DNA from: Zonotrichia leucophrys gambelii
Lineage: Eukaryota > Chordata > Aves > Passeriformes > Passerellidae
Assembly: GCF_028769735.1 (NCBI RefSeq)
Contig: NC_088173.1
Location: 68,694,463-68,758,462 of the forward strand
Length of the DNA: 64,000 nucleotides
Direction of reading: 5' to 3'
In this document: positions 45,303 through 57,643 of the stretch, piece after piece
Layout of the letters: each line of letters begins with the position of its first letter
Numbering within the stretch: the first letter of the stretch is position 1
Program-made: the position numbers and the translations under genes
The notes under the pieces: model-generated
What the model was told of the DNA's origin: nothing
What the model saw: only the letters and a program-made list of their open reading frames with translations
Databases searched by the model: none

Positions 45303-47734
45303 TGCTGGAGAAAGAAAGGAGGATTCTCTTCCAAGCCAACATAATACCTTCATTAAAACGTTTGAAATTCAGCTTCAGAGAGAAAAAAGTTCCATATTCC
45401 TCTTATGATACGATTTGACTTTGTCTCCCCAACATGGAACAGCCATCACCCAATCCATGCACAGTCCAATCTCCCACACCCCCAGAAACACCACAGATTT
45501 GGGACTGCTCTGACAGAAAGAGCCTAAACAAAAATTAGTTTCACTACTGGGAGAATAGTCCTGTTCAGGTAAAAAAACAAATAATACTGACCTAATATTA
45601 ACCTTATTATACAACTGAATTGAGCATGAATGATCAAGAAATAACCCTTTATAATTCATTTTCCCTGAGGTCTGTCTTGAAGGCAAATGAACCTGAATCC
45701 AGCTATCAAATAAAGAAGTTGCTGGAGAATTCAGGGCAATTTCTAAAAGAAGTGCAACAGGTATCAGGCATGAAGTGTTCCACTACCCACCTTCTCCCCA
45801 ACTTGTTTGAAACATGCAAAGACATTCACCCTACAAAAGTAAAGCTGATGTTCAAATGCAGCTGACAAGATTAATAAATAATGTCTTTTTCATGGAAAAA
45901 AGCACACCAGATTTAGGGTTCAAATACAATAAAACCAAGGTTCACCAAATGTAAGTAATATTCAATTAATTGGAATTGTTGGGAATACAGTTGTGTTTAT
46001 ATATTTATGGAAATATAGAAATTAGCCCATTTCCCAGACACAGAGTACAAGAGATTGGATGAGTCCTAAGTTCATGAATAATAACATCAGCCATGATTAT
46101 GGTTTTCTACATAAACAACATGAAACAAAACTAGATGTAATTTTATCCAATGACTTATTTATTTCATAGGTATAGGCAATTAATGTTACTGAGTGATACT
46201 ATTATTTTTAAAAATGCAAAATCATTAATCACTTATTTTAGTCTGCCTTATGACAGATTGTTGCTTCCTTTAAGATGCTGTAACTGGCATTTAAATTTAC
46301 TGGGAAAAACCCACAAAACATGCACTGCAATGAGAACTGTCTCTCTCCAGCAAATCTGGAAGGACCAAAGTGTGTCACACTGAAGGAAAACAGAATCAGT
46401 CACAAACAATCTGCAACAAGAACTCTCACCATTATTTGTGCTGTTGTTAAAATTCTGGAATAATAACTAACAGTCCAAAAAATGTAAAGATCCTAAAAGG
46501 CACAACTGCTGCATGGCTCTGGTAATAAAGGCAGAGTTGTAAACAGCCACACAGGCTGAACATTTAAAATTCCTAGGCAAAACTAATGAAAACAACCACA
46601 GATTGACATTAGAAAATTTAAATCTTAGCAACAGAGAAAATCTGATCTTCTCATCTTCAAAAACATGACACAGCTCCATCTTTTCATCTGCTTGTACATA
46701 CATGATTATTTTTTGGTAGTTTTCAACAAACAATTGCATGGATGTTGGTTGTTTATTGTTGGCAATTATTTCTTTTCTCTCCTTAACATAATATATATTG
46801 CATTCATATTCATATTTAAATACCACTCAGAACCAACAGCAACCAAAAAAAATCCCCTGACTCCTTATGGATAACCTTCAAAAATCTTATTTTTCAGCTA
46901 TACATAAAATATCACATAATTGCAGTTAAAACCTTCCTAAAAATGTAATTCTTTTCTCTTAGGAAAACCACCCACAGTCTAACAAATAAAATTGCAACCC
47001 ACTTGGTAACTCTGCAGGAAGGTGAGAGTAATAGGCAGCAACCCTTTAGAATATGTTTTAGTTGTATATTTCCGTATAAACATGTAATGAAATTAAAAAT
47101 TACAAGACTCATATTAAAACAAAAGGTCAGAAAACAAAGCTAGCAACAAATACAATTACCTTATGCTTTTAGCTAATTATGACACTAAAGCCAGAGGAAA
47201 TAAACACATTTCAATTAGTAATTTCAACCCAGAGGAGAACAGAAATTCTAATGATTTTTTTTCCAGCACGTATTTCTTAGAAAACCTCAGTAATGGCAAG
47301 TTAATAAATGACACGACAGGCCCTGCCTGCTCCTCTTCCACCATGACAGCAAGCACTGGGAGCGGGGTACCCCAGCCAGCCCCAACCCTCTCACATCTCT
47401 GACAGCCACACAAACTTTTAATTAGTTTGCTAGTTCAGGGCTTCCTAGAATAAACGCAGTTCTGTCATTTCTAATGCATTCTCATGATCAGTTAATGGAT
47501 TTTTGGATTTCTTTTTTTATTTGCCTCCAGCTCAGACAACCTTCTTGTCTTCTAATTTCTTCCAAATCAGTTCCTAGGTTATCCATATTTTCTCATCTGG
47601 AACACTAATGAGCTTGTCTAAAATTCACTTTTAATGCACCATTCTCCCACCCTGACTCACTGAGGTGTTCTTTGTCAAACCCACATCACATTCCTGCATT
47701 ACTCTCCAAACTATCAGTAGAGATCTGTGGTGTT
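45303..47734. other. AT-rich unique sequence, no gene
   Basis: Two and a half kilobases of AT-rich DNA. Frames of up to 119 residues (46467-46826, minus) lack domains. Nothing recognised. Confidence 0.55.
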
Positions 47735-48134
47735 TGTGAGGGTCCCCAGGATGAGGGGAGAGATGAGAATGTGACTCCATGTCCTCAGAAGACTGATTTA
47801 TTATACTATTATATCAATATTATATCAAAGAATGCTATACTAAACTATACTAAAAGAAAGAGAAAGGAGACATCAGAAGGCTTCACAAGAATGAAGAATA
47901 AAAACCCATGACTGACTCAGAGAGCCTGACACAGCTGGCTGTGATTGGCCATTAAGAAAAAACAATTCACATGAAACCAATCAAGCATTTACCTGTTGGT
48001 AAGCAATGTCTAAGCCACATTCCAAAGCAGCAAACACAGCAGCAGCAATCAAATAATTGTTGTTTTCATTGCTCTCAGCTTCCCAGGAGAAAATTCTGGG
48101 CAAAGAGGATTTTTCCAAAAATATAATGTTGATA
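47735..48134 (-). mobile_element. Solo LTR, family 5 (minus copy)
   Basis: About 400 bp, minus strand. It matches the reverse complement of 54597-54997: TGTGAGGGTCCCC start in plus reading, a minus-strand AATAAA (complement of 47797-47802), 'gtgattggccattaag', 'caattcacatgaaaccaatc' and 'cagcttcccaggagaaaatt'. On its own strand it ends in 'gggaccctcaca'. The other end has lost its TG. A 'tagaga' hexamer occurs near both ends (about 47718 and 48133), but not flush, so the duplication is doubtful. No viral genes adjoin. Confidence 0.8.
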
Positions 48135-48383
48135 GAGACCAGTGGATGTGCACGATCTGCAAATCTGTCAGTCATGTTCCTACACATACACTGAGTTCAG
48201 GGTCTAAGTTCACAGATACAAAAGACTAAATTAGCACTTTTGGAGCCCTAAAACTTGTGTACAAAAATTTCCAGTTTTTCCAGCACTGTCCAAAATCATA
48301 CACAGCATGGAGAACAAGAAGGTACTCTGATTATTCAAATGCAAATGCCAAAATGAAACATGAATTTGTCCTGCTGGTGCTGG
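48135..48383. other. Non-coding spacer
   Basis: Short unique stretch between the LTR and CR1. Nothing recognised. Confidence 0.5.
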
Positions 48384-48450
48384 AAATCACAGGATCATAA
48401 AAATTTTGGTTGTGGGGGACTCAGGATTTAATCTGCTCCAAACTGCTGGT
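48384..48450 (-). mobile_element. CR1 LINE 3' tip, minus strand
   Basis: A reverse CR1 tip, 'aatcacaggatcataaaaat' then 'tttggttgtgggggactc', sits head-on against the plus-strand CR1 copy that follows. The two may be separate insertions. Confidence 0.6.
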
Positions 48451-48462
48451 CAAAATTCCTCT

Positions 48463-48776
48463 ACACCTCCCTGAAAGGAGGTTGTGCCCAAGGCGGGGAT
48501 TGGCCTCTTCTCCTAGAAAAACACCAAGAGAATGAAGAGGACACGGCTTCAAGCTGTGCCAGGGCAGGGTCAGGTTGGACATCAGGAGGAATTTCCCCAC
48601 TGAAAGGGTGCTCAGGCATTGGAACTGCCCAAGGAGGTTTGGAGTCTCCAACCCTGGAGGTGTCCAAGGAATGGCTGGATGTGGCACTCAGTGCTCTGGG
48701 CTGGGGACAAGGTGGGGACTGGGCACAGGTTGGACTCGATGGTCTTGGACGGCTTTTCCAACCTGAATTACTCCAT
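48463..48776 (+). mobile_element. CR1 LINE 3' end, plus strand
   Basis: Sense CR1 tail: 'ctgaaaggaggttgtgccca', 'gggattggcctcttctccta', 'ggttggacatcaggaggaat', 'actgaaagggtgctcaggc', 'ccctggaggtgtccaagga', 'ggttggactcgatggtcttg' and 'cttttccaacctgaattact'. Its last 175 bases form the start of the first unit of the tandem triplication described next. The terminal octamer repeat is reduced to 'attactccatgg'. Confidence 0.9.
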
Positions 48777-49818
48777 GGAAGTAGGACTGCCTCCAAAGGC
48801 TGCTTAGAAACTTTTGTGAAAGTTCTGCTGCATTTTGTGGCCATTAAATCTCTCTTCTATCCAGTGACCTGTTTCAATGACTTATGGAAGAACTTCCCAT
48901 CTCTAAGATCTGCTCATTAAGCAGCTCATTTGAATCCAGAAGTCCATTCAGAGCTCAAACTGAATGAAATTAAATACGTTTACATTTATCTATTTATTTG
49001 CTTGCCAAGAAAGGGTGCTCAGGCATTGGAACTGCCCAAGGAGGTTTGGAGCCCCCATCCCTGGAGGTGTCCAAGGAATGGCTGGATGTGGCACTCAGTA
49101 CTCTGGGCTGGGCACAAGTGGGGACTGGGCACAGGTTGGACTCGATCTTGAGGGCTTTCCAATCTCAGTTATTCCATGGAAGTAGGACTGCCTCCAAAGG
49201 CTGCTCAGAAACTTTTGTGAAAGTTCTGCTGCATTTTGTGGCCATTAAATCTCTCTTCTATCCAGTGACCTGTTTCAATGACTTATGGAAGAACTTCCCA
49301 TCTCTAAGATCTCCTTGTTAAGCAGCTCATTTGAATCTACAAGTGGACGTCAGAGCGCAAATTGAATGAGATTAAATACCTATACATTTATCTATTTATT
49401 TGCTTGCCAAGAAAGGGTGGTCAGGCACTGGAACTGCCCAAGGAGGTTTGGAGACCCCATCCCTGGAGGTGTCCAAGGAATGGCTGGATGTGGCACTCAG
49501 TGCTCTGGGCTGGGCACAAGGTGGGCACAGGGCACAGGTTGGACTCGATCTTGGAGGGCTTTTCCAATCTCAGTTATTCCATGGAAGTAGGACTGCCTCC
49601 AAAGGCTGCTCAGAAACTTTTGTGAAAGTTCTGCTGCATTTTGTGGCCATCAAACCTCTCTCTTCTATCCAGTGCCCTGTTTCAATGACTTATGGAAGAA
49701 CTCCCCACCTCCAAGACCTCCTTGTTAAGCAGCTCATTTGAATCCTCAAGTGTTCTTCAGAGCTCAACCTGAATGAGATTAAATACCTATACATTTATCT
49801 ATTTATTTATTTGCCAAG
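48603..49818. repeat. 404-bp tandem triplication of CR1 tail plus flank
   Basis: Three head-to-tail units of 407, 402 and 407 bases start at 48603, 49010 and 49412. Each begins 'aaagggtg' inside a CR1 tail, holds about 175 bases of CR1, then about 230 bases of flank ('aagtaggactgcctccaaag' ... 'gcattttgtggccat' ... 'tctatttatttgcttgccaag'). The breakpoints share a short 'aag' homology, as in replication slippage or unequal exchange. Units differ at scattered sites, so the array is not an assembly echo. The 60-113-residue frames crossing the units are not genes. Confidence 0.93.
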
Positions 49819-52800
49819 ATAAAGTTTCAAATTAGACGTTCTCTCTCTCAGCAAGGAAATTGCTTTGAAACTTTTTAAGGAGATCCCAATCTTTTTGCAC
49901 GTGGCATCTTGTGGAGGTTGCCACGGCACAGGCAAACCAGAGATTATTCCTGACCTGAGCAGACTGCAAATGCTATTTCAGGCAAAGGAAAAAAACCAAA
50001 AAAAGTCTTTAAAACTGGGATGATCCTTAACTTATCTGAGAAAAAACAGAAAGAGCAGCTGAACAGCCTCAGCTAGAAATGCAACAGATAAAGGCAATCT
50101 GAAGGTAACACATTTTTCATCACTTGGAGCTTTCGTGATTACATTTGTGTGGCTCATATAAAACAGGTTTTAGCCAAACATACTCCACTGGAATCAAAGT
50201 AGAGGGAAAAAAGCAAATCTACTTATTTCCCTAATATAAGAAATCAAATCACATGTTCAAAAAGGAGGTTTCTATTTTCTTTATTCATTTTATCTAGAAG
50301 CCTATGAAAAGAAGAAATCAGAATGGAAATATTCATATAAGTTGAATAAAACAATAGCCTAACATTTGTCTACCCTCTCTTGACAGCATTTTATTTTCCC
50401 TAGTCTCCTTGACACACTGCTAAAACAGAAACACATTGCTGCTCATCAAAACACAATCTTGGGAACATGAGTTTTTATCATTGAAGAAATCCAAGTCCTG
50501 TAGCTCAGCTGTAATTTCTTGATTTGCATTTGCTGAAGCGTGCTATCAAACAGAGGTGTAGCTGAGCACAAAGTTAACCCAGCCCCTGGTGAAACTGTGA
50601 ATCTACAATGGAACTCCTGGGCTGATGCTTTCTCTTCTCTGGGTAAAGCAGGGGAAAATAAAGCAAAAGGAGAACAAGAAATTCCTCCCAGAGGACAAAA
50701 TAAGTTGGATTTCACAACAGAGTTTGGTGCACAGCAGCTTCACTTGCTGAGGCTGATCAGTACCAGAATAACAAAGAACTGGCAACCTCATTTTCAGCTG
50801 TTTTCACAGTGAATTCAGAATTTTAGTCTGTCTTTCGTACCAAGAACAAAATTATCAGGGTTTACCATGGAAGTTAAATACCATGTTATCACCATGTGGA
50901 ATGAAAGAACAAACTCTCTGCCTTGACTCTGTAAAGTCATTAGACTTAGGGACTTTCATGTCCAGAATAATTTGTAGAGAAGCAACAATTTTTTTTCAAA
51001 AACAAAGAAAAACAGCCAGCTGTGGAAAGTGGAAAGTGACTCACTGAAAGAGCAGAGAAACCATAGAGAGACATCATTTGGGGGGAATTAAAGTAGCAGC
51101 TTTCCCTTATTAACAGCAACTCAGAAACAAAAAGGCACCAGGCCTCTACAAACACTCCATAAAAACAGGTTTTAATAGTTTCTGTAATTTGGATGGTTGG
51201 TTTTGGTTTGTTTTCATTTTGAGCCTGTCTTTCATGGTGAAATAACAAGCCAGAAGCATGTCTCAGTCAGATCCCTATCTCAGACTGAGTGTTAAGTTTC
51301 TAAATTGCTTTATAAGACAGACATAAGTAAATAGTTGTTGCTACTGTACTCCTGCTCACATTTTGAGGCTATAAATTATTTAGGACAAGAGCCTCTAAAC
51401 ATGTTTGAGCAGAGCTTTCCAACAGAGATCACGAACAAAAACTGCTCATGTTTTTATTATCAAATACGATTAAGATAATTATGTAAAGAGAGTAAATACA
51501 GCATCAGGCTGAAGGAAGAAACAAAACAAACCAAAGACACTTGCCTGGGTAACAAGTGGCTCCAAGAGCCTCTCTACTGTGAGAGTCCTGATTTCCAAAC
51601 TTTTGGGGTCCCATTTCAGAATGATAGGTGACGTTGCAGAAGTCATACTCCCTGGAACAGATAAAAATCACACAGCATGAGAATTATTACTGCAATATCC
51701 ACACACTGCAGAGCATTTATTTAAAGAATAAATATATATATAGCCACATATTAAATACTTCTCCATAGTCTTGCTGGTGTTCCTGTGCTCCCAAGAACTC
51801 CCAGGTGCACCACTGCCACATCCAATGGGTGTTTAGATGTTTATATTCTTATATATATTTTTTTTTATTATTATTTTTACTCCTGTACCTCCAAGACCAC
51901 AGCAGATGGGTGTGTCCTGAAGGAACCCCATCCCATGGAGGGCACAGGCAGGAGCAGGTTTATCCTGAAGGAGTTTATCCCACAAAGAGACCCCAAACTG
52001 GAGCAGGGGAAAAGTGTAAGGAAGTTTTATGAACTTACTACAACACCCATATCCCCCAGCACCACTCAGCATGAGAGGCAAGGAACTGGAAGAGTCAGAT
52101 GTGGAATGAAACAAACTCAACAACCGTGTTCAGATTTTTGAATCAAATTTCTCCCACAATATTCTTAATTTTGCATCAAGAAGAGGAGTACTCATTTAAA
52201 GACAAAGCAGATTCTCCGGACCACCATAGGCTTAAAGGCTTAAACAAAGCCCAAAATTAAGACAACAGCAAATTGCTGTCATTTTATTCACCATTTCAGG
52301 TTTTCATGCCATTTTCTTAACAGTTGAACTCATTTTGGTAATTCCAGATACAGAGAAGTCCAGCTGTCAGGCTGCAGGAGACATCCAGTGCACCTCACTG
52401 AGCTGGAAAGTGATTTCAGTATTTGGTGACAAGCAAAGCCACATATAAATTAACCTGTCCACCAAACCCAAGAAGACAGAAAAATCAAATGAAAAAAAAT
52501 ATTCATTTCAAATAATTCCGATTTAAATATTTATTTCACAATTAAAATGAAAAATTAGAAGTCCTGCATACCATGAGAACTCTTAACAGGTAAAGACAAA
52601 CCAGTAATATCATACTGGATATCATGTGAGATTCAAGTCAGGCCCCTCTGCATAGAGCATCCCAAAAGTTTCAAATTGTTTTCTTCAGAAAGCAATTTTA
52701 CTACTTTTAACTTAGCAACTTTGGCATTTTATCTTAGCTTTTTTAATCAATAAGCTAATTTCAGTACTAAAATTTACAAATAAATAAATGAATTAATCAC

Positions 52801-54596
52801 CACCGCAATTAAGGGAACAAAAATCAAAAGAAATTCACTTATTGCTCCCTGAATCACAATCCACTTCATGAATTCAGCAAGGCACTTACTCAGGATTTAG
52901 CAGCATTATCCCGTATGTACAAAATAAATTCTACTGCTCTACTCAGGAGAGTGTCTGGAGGAATCACTATCAATCAATATAAACAGGCCGGTGAGTCTCT
53001 GCAGAAGATTCTCACTGGGTTTAAATACTTGCTCAAAAAGAGAGGCATATCAGAACTCCCTGATCAATATATTTATAAATCACATATAAAACCATCATTA
53101 GCTTCCTCTCACTTGCAAACGTTTGGTAACAGAATTATCAGATAATATCTAGTGAGTGCTAAAATCACTATTATTCAGTTTCCAGTCCTCCACAGAAACC
53201 CATTAGGTTTCATGTTTTACAGTGCTGAAAACACCCAGGCGTGATTAAAGGAAATTGTGAGACAGTTTCTAGTTGCTGTAAACATGGGTGATGGGGGAAC
53301 CATCATTTTTCCAACAGATAATATTTAATTATCTTTCAGAGCCTGTTTCTTTTTTATATAAAGTTGGTTGCCACTCCAGTTGGTCTCTGGAATTCAAAAT
53401 ATAAACCTGAAGTAGACAATTATTTTAATTGGTTAACTATGAGTTAGGATATTTTCAAATGTGTCACAGTCTTCTCACTAAGCACACTTCTCCTCACTAA
53501 GTATTAATGTGAGTACTCAAACTTGTCATAATTCAAAAACAAATTCAAAGCTGTACCATAGTCCAGAGCCTACAAAAGCAAATTCACTTCAGTGGATGGC
53601 AGTCATGCAGGTGATACTAAAAATAACCTGGGTGATCACTTGTTACAGCCAGAATATGGCCAGAATATAACCTTAACAAAAAATAAAACAAATATCCCTC
53701 AGAACTCAAAATAAAAGGGTGATTTTATTCTAATTTTTATGACTTTCTTTTAGTTACTATTAATAAATTTTTCTTTATACCCTTTTAAAATTTTAAACCT
53801 ACTTTATTTTTCCTACTCCTACCTCTCAACAAAAAATAGATACACTAACAATTAGCGAACACTAAATCCACCACAGCGGCTTTCAAATATAAAAAGGGAA
53901 CATGCAAGAAAAAATCTTATTAAAAACTTGCGGCAGTTTTTCATTTGCAGTCAAATCTACACCACAACAGCAAATAAGAAAAAAGTGAAATTAATGTATT
54001 TTTCTCAGCAATCCTTCAGTTGCTGTCACAACAGCAATTTTAAATGACAAGACTAAAGAGAAGTTACCTGCCCAAGTGTTTATGTAAGAATAGATGGAAT
54101 GTTTCTTCCTTGCAATTTCTGCACTGAACTTCCTACACCAAACAGGGACTGCTCAGTTGGATAAAGGACAGGATGCTCCAAGTATTTTATGACTATTTGA
54201 CCAAATATTCCCCAGAAGTAGCTTTAAGTACTCCACTGAAAGGAAATATAATTTAATAGTGCTGTAAAAATACTGCCATAGAAGTATAGAGACATTGCAG
54301 TCCTAATCCTGAACCCAGCTCCAGACTTCCATCAAGAATATATTTTAGGAATTCTATTGCCTGTGTTTCTTCTTCCTTGAGCATGTGCCAAAATGTCTCC
54401 TGTTCTAAGCTTTTAGCTTTTCCTAAATACAGCAGCACAGAAATGTCTCTATCCAGCTCAGCAATGCTCAGTGTGAGCATTTGTTTAGCCAGTCTGTCTC
54501 CAAAGCCTGTCTCTAAAGAAAATAAGTATTTACTTTAGCAAATACTAACAAGTATTTACTTGGACAAGTGGAACAAGTGGAGCCAAAATCCACATC
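49819..54596. other. AT-rich unique sequence, no gene
   Basis: Almost 5 kb without a named element. Frames of up to 118 residues (51785-52141) overlap in several phases and on both strands, which argues against coding. A T-rich tract lies near 51855-51880. Nothing else recognised. Confidence 0.55.
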
Positions 54597-54997
54597 TGTC
54601 ACCGTCATATTTTCTGGAAAAATCCCTTCGCCCAGGATTCTTCTCCTGGGAAGCTGAGAAGCCTCAGAGAAAAGGAAAACAATTCTTATCTCATTTGTCT
54701 CTCCTGTGTTGTGGAATGTGTTTGGAGATTGTTTACCCACAGGTGATTGTTTCATTGGTTTCATGTGAATTGTTTTGACTTAATGACCAATCACAATTAA
54801 GCTGTGTCAGGACTCTGGAAGGAGTCACAATTTTTCATTATTATCTTCTTAGCCTTCTGTAAGTATCCTTTCTGTATTCTTTAGTATAGTTTAGTACAGC
54901 ATTCTTTTATATAATATAGTATCATAAAATAATAAATTATCCTTCTGAGAGCATGGAGTCAGATTCATCATTCCTTCCCTCATCTGGGAACCCCACA
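54597..54997 (+). mobile_element. Solo LTR, family 5 (plus copy)
   Basis: A 401-bp LTR that begins TGTCACCGTCATATTTTCTGG and ends GGGAACCCCACA. It contains a CCAAT box ('gaccaatcac', about 54783), a TA-rich promoter region and AATAAA at 54931-54936. It aligns with the minus-strand copy at 47735-48134. No clean target-site duplication is visible. There is no adjoining viral coding sequence. The family is one I associate with songbird ERVL-type repeats. Confidence 0.85.
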
Positions 54998-57324
54998 AAT
55001 ACAAGACACAGCAGCAGAATTCTCCATTATGTAACAGTCCTCAGAATTGTAACCCCACACCACCCTTGCCACCAGCCTCTTCACACAGCATAATTTTACT
55101 TTTTGGAACATCCTACGAACCCAAAATGTTCAGCATGTGGAATTGTTTGTCTGTCACACTACAACTCCCTGGTTTTCCTCCACAACAGATCCACTCTCCC
55201 TGTGACTCACACAGCGATTTCTGAGGGTCAAAGCTGCTCACGAGTGACTGCAGCTCATTTCTGTGCTGCAACCCCAACTTAAGAGTAAAAATATTTAAAA
55301 TCTACATCAGCTAAAGCAACGTTTGCTGAAGCAAAGTGATAAGTTTTTAAAAATATAAACATTGCCAGTCTTGAGCAGACCTCCAGCTGTTAGTCCAGCT
55401 CACATCTGCAATGCAGACACGAAAGACAGATGGTAAACATTTCATCCAGAATAAAGTCAAAACCCTTTCTACCTGACTCATAGCAAAGCTGTAGGATTAA
55501 TCAGCTGGCAGGAGTAAATTTGCAATGCTTGGCAGTTCAAGTCTGTACTTCCAACACTCTACTTGCTACTGGAAGGCAAAGAATTATATTTATTATTGAA
55601 AGAAAGATGTCCAGCAAGGTTGAGAAGCAGTAAGGTGAGAGGAGTCAAAAGGCTAAATAGTAATAATCTAGCAAAATAGTAATAATCTTTCCAATAGTAA
55701 AGGTAAAAGACTAACTTTTTACTCAATAATACTCAATATTTAATACCTAATGCTTAAGGCATTTACATGGAGGAGTGAAGAAAATCTGCTTTACATCTGA
55801 TTCTCCATCAGTCACCACCCTGGATTTCAATCTCCATGTCCAGATCAGTTCCACAAATGCTTTAAACCCATCTGATCGCCAGCTCAGCTCCTCCTGCAGG
55901 TCTCCACCCTTCTCCCTTGGTGAATTCCACCAGGACAGAACCTGCCTGGACAATAATCCACCCTGCCAGGCTCACAGCAGCACAGGGCACAACCACAGCC
56001 CTGAGAGGAGCAGCAGAGGTGGGAGGGCAGGGCAGCCTCTCCAGACACAAACTGGTTTAAGAGGAGTTAAAAACAGAACAACACAGCCTGCACTTCCTTG
56101 GTTCTCATCTGAAGATTGAGAACCACGTCAAAACAAACACCTCTCTGCACAGAGACAGACTTCTGCCAGGAATATGGAATTCCTTCCAGCAGGATACACA
56201 AGCCCTTGAGACAGACAGAGAGAAAAAAAAATCTGACTGATTTCACAGACATTTGTTTCACTGGGAGGTGGAAATCTAAACACAGGAATGGTTATACCCT
56301 TGAGTCTGCCTACAGAGAATAGCAGCGTTTAGAGATGCACGAGCTGGCTCTGGATTAGCTCAGGCACAGGGCAGGCAGGAGCACAGGACAAACCAGCTCA
56401 GAAATCAGAAATCCTACAAACACACACACAGCCCTGGCTGGCAGAGAGCTGCACTGATATATTTATATACATAAACCTACATATCCATAGCCAAGCTCCT
56501 GTTCCCTGACATTTATCTGCAGTGCTGAGCAATGCAGCTGCACCTCTGCTCTGACCTGAGCAGCAGAGAGTGAAGCTGCAAGAGCTCTGATCCTCTAGGG
56601 AGCCCGGTTTCCAGCACAATTCCCAACCCATTTGCTCATTCTCTGCCTCCACTCACACAAGAATACAAATAGAGACAAAAGGACAAACAGCAGCAGCACG
56701 TAACAACTGCAGGGAAAGGAAACAAAGCAGAAATGCTAAGAGGACAGAGACTTACTATGAGGAGTAAAAGTGCAGTGGGAAAGGGAATGGAGAACATGCC
56801 TTTCTGCAGATAAAAAGCTCTTATCATTAGTCAATGACAGCCCAGCACAGCCTCCAGCAGATCTGGCTGAAACAATCAGAGCTCAAGTGGGAACTTCCCA
56901 TCACCTTGCTTAAAAAAGTGGAGAAAGGAATAAAATAATAAACAGAGCAGGATGGTTTGGAGGAGTATAAGGAGTGTCTGTCTCCACACTTGAACAACAA
57001 CTTCTTGACATACTCATTTATTTTGTTTAAAGAATGCGACTCCTCTCTTCTTTCACAACTTAGGTGGGGAAGAAACAAGCCAAACTAAACCTTTAGGCCC
57101 CACTCCCAAGCCTAATCACACAGAAAATTTTTAATTGGAGCTTTTCTAAGCTCTCAGCTTCCCTTTGGATTCACAGCCCTCTCCCCTTCTGCTAACCCTC
57201 CACAGCAGGAAGAGATTCTGCTTTGGCCTCAACAACACCAAGTTCTTAAATGGAAGCAGCCCAAGATGCAAACTCAGATTTCTAACCAATAAACCACCAA
57301 GGAAGGAGGGAAAAGGGCTTTACC
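54998..57324. other. Unique sequence, no gene
   Basis: Non-coding, with a slightly GC-richer stretch at 55880-56040. A 114-residue plus frame (55775-56119) has no recognisable domain. A short tandem 'aaatagtaataatct' lies near 55656 and 55674. Nothing else recognised. Confidence 0.5.
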
Positions 57325-57643
57325 TGCTGTTATTATAGAGCAAAAGTTCTACTGTCATTACATTGCAAGGGTTCCATATTGCTGGAGTTTTGTACCTCCT
57401 TGATGTTTCTTGCAGGCAGCTCCTCCAGGCACTGACTCTTCCTTGTCCTCACAGCAGCCAACTGACTCCAGGTCCCTCCAACAACCAATCCACTCTTTTA
57501 TAACACTCTTCTGATTGGCTACAGGTGTAACCTGTTAACATCAGGCCTGCTCCTGATCCTTAATAATTGGCTCAGCTGCAACTCTTTAGGGCTAAGATTA
57601 TTTTCTACACTACCTTCACTTACTCATGTTCTATCCCCCTACA
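57325..57643 (-). mobile_element. Short LTR-like element, minus strand
   Basis: On the minus strand it begins TGTAGGGGGATAGAAC and ends AATAACAGCA. It has a 'gccaatcagaag' CCAAT box, a TATAAA box (complement of 57497-57502), and a second 'ggattggttgt' inverted CCAAT. The layout is that of a compact 319-bp LTR. No target-site duplication was found and the family name is unknown to me. Confidence 0.55.

Noticed and set aside
48639..49741. Repeated 60-113-residue frames with similar peptides
   Set aside because: The similarity comes from the DNA triplication of a CR1 tail, not from a repeated protein.
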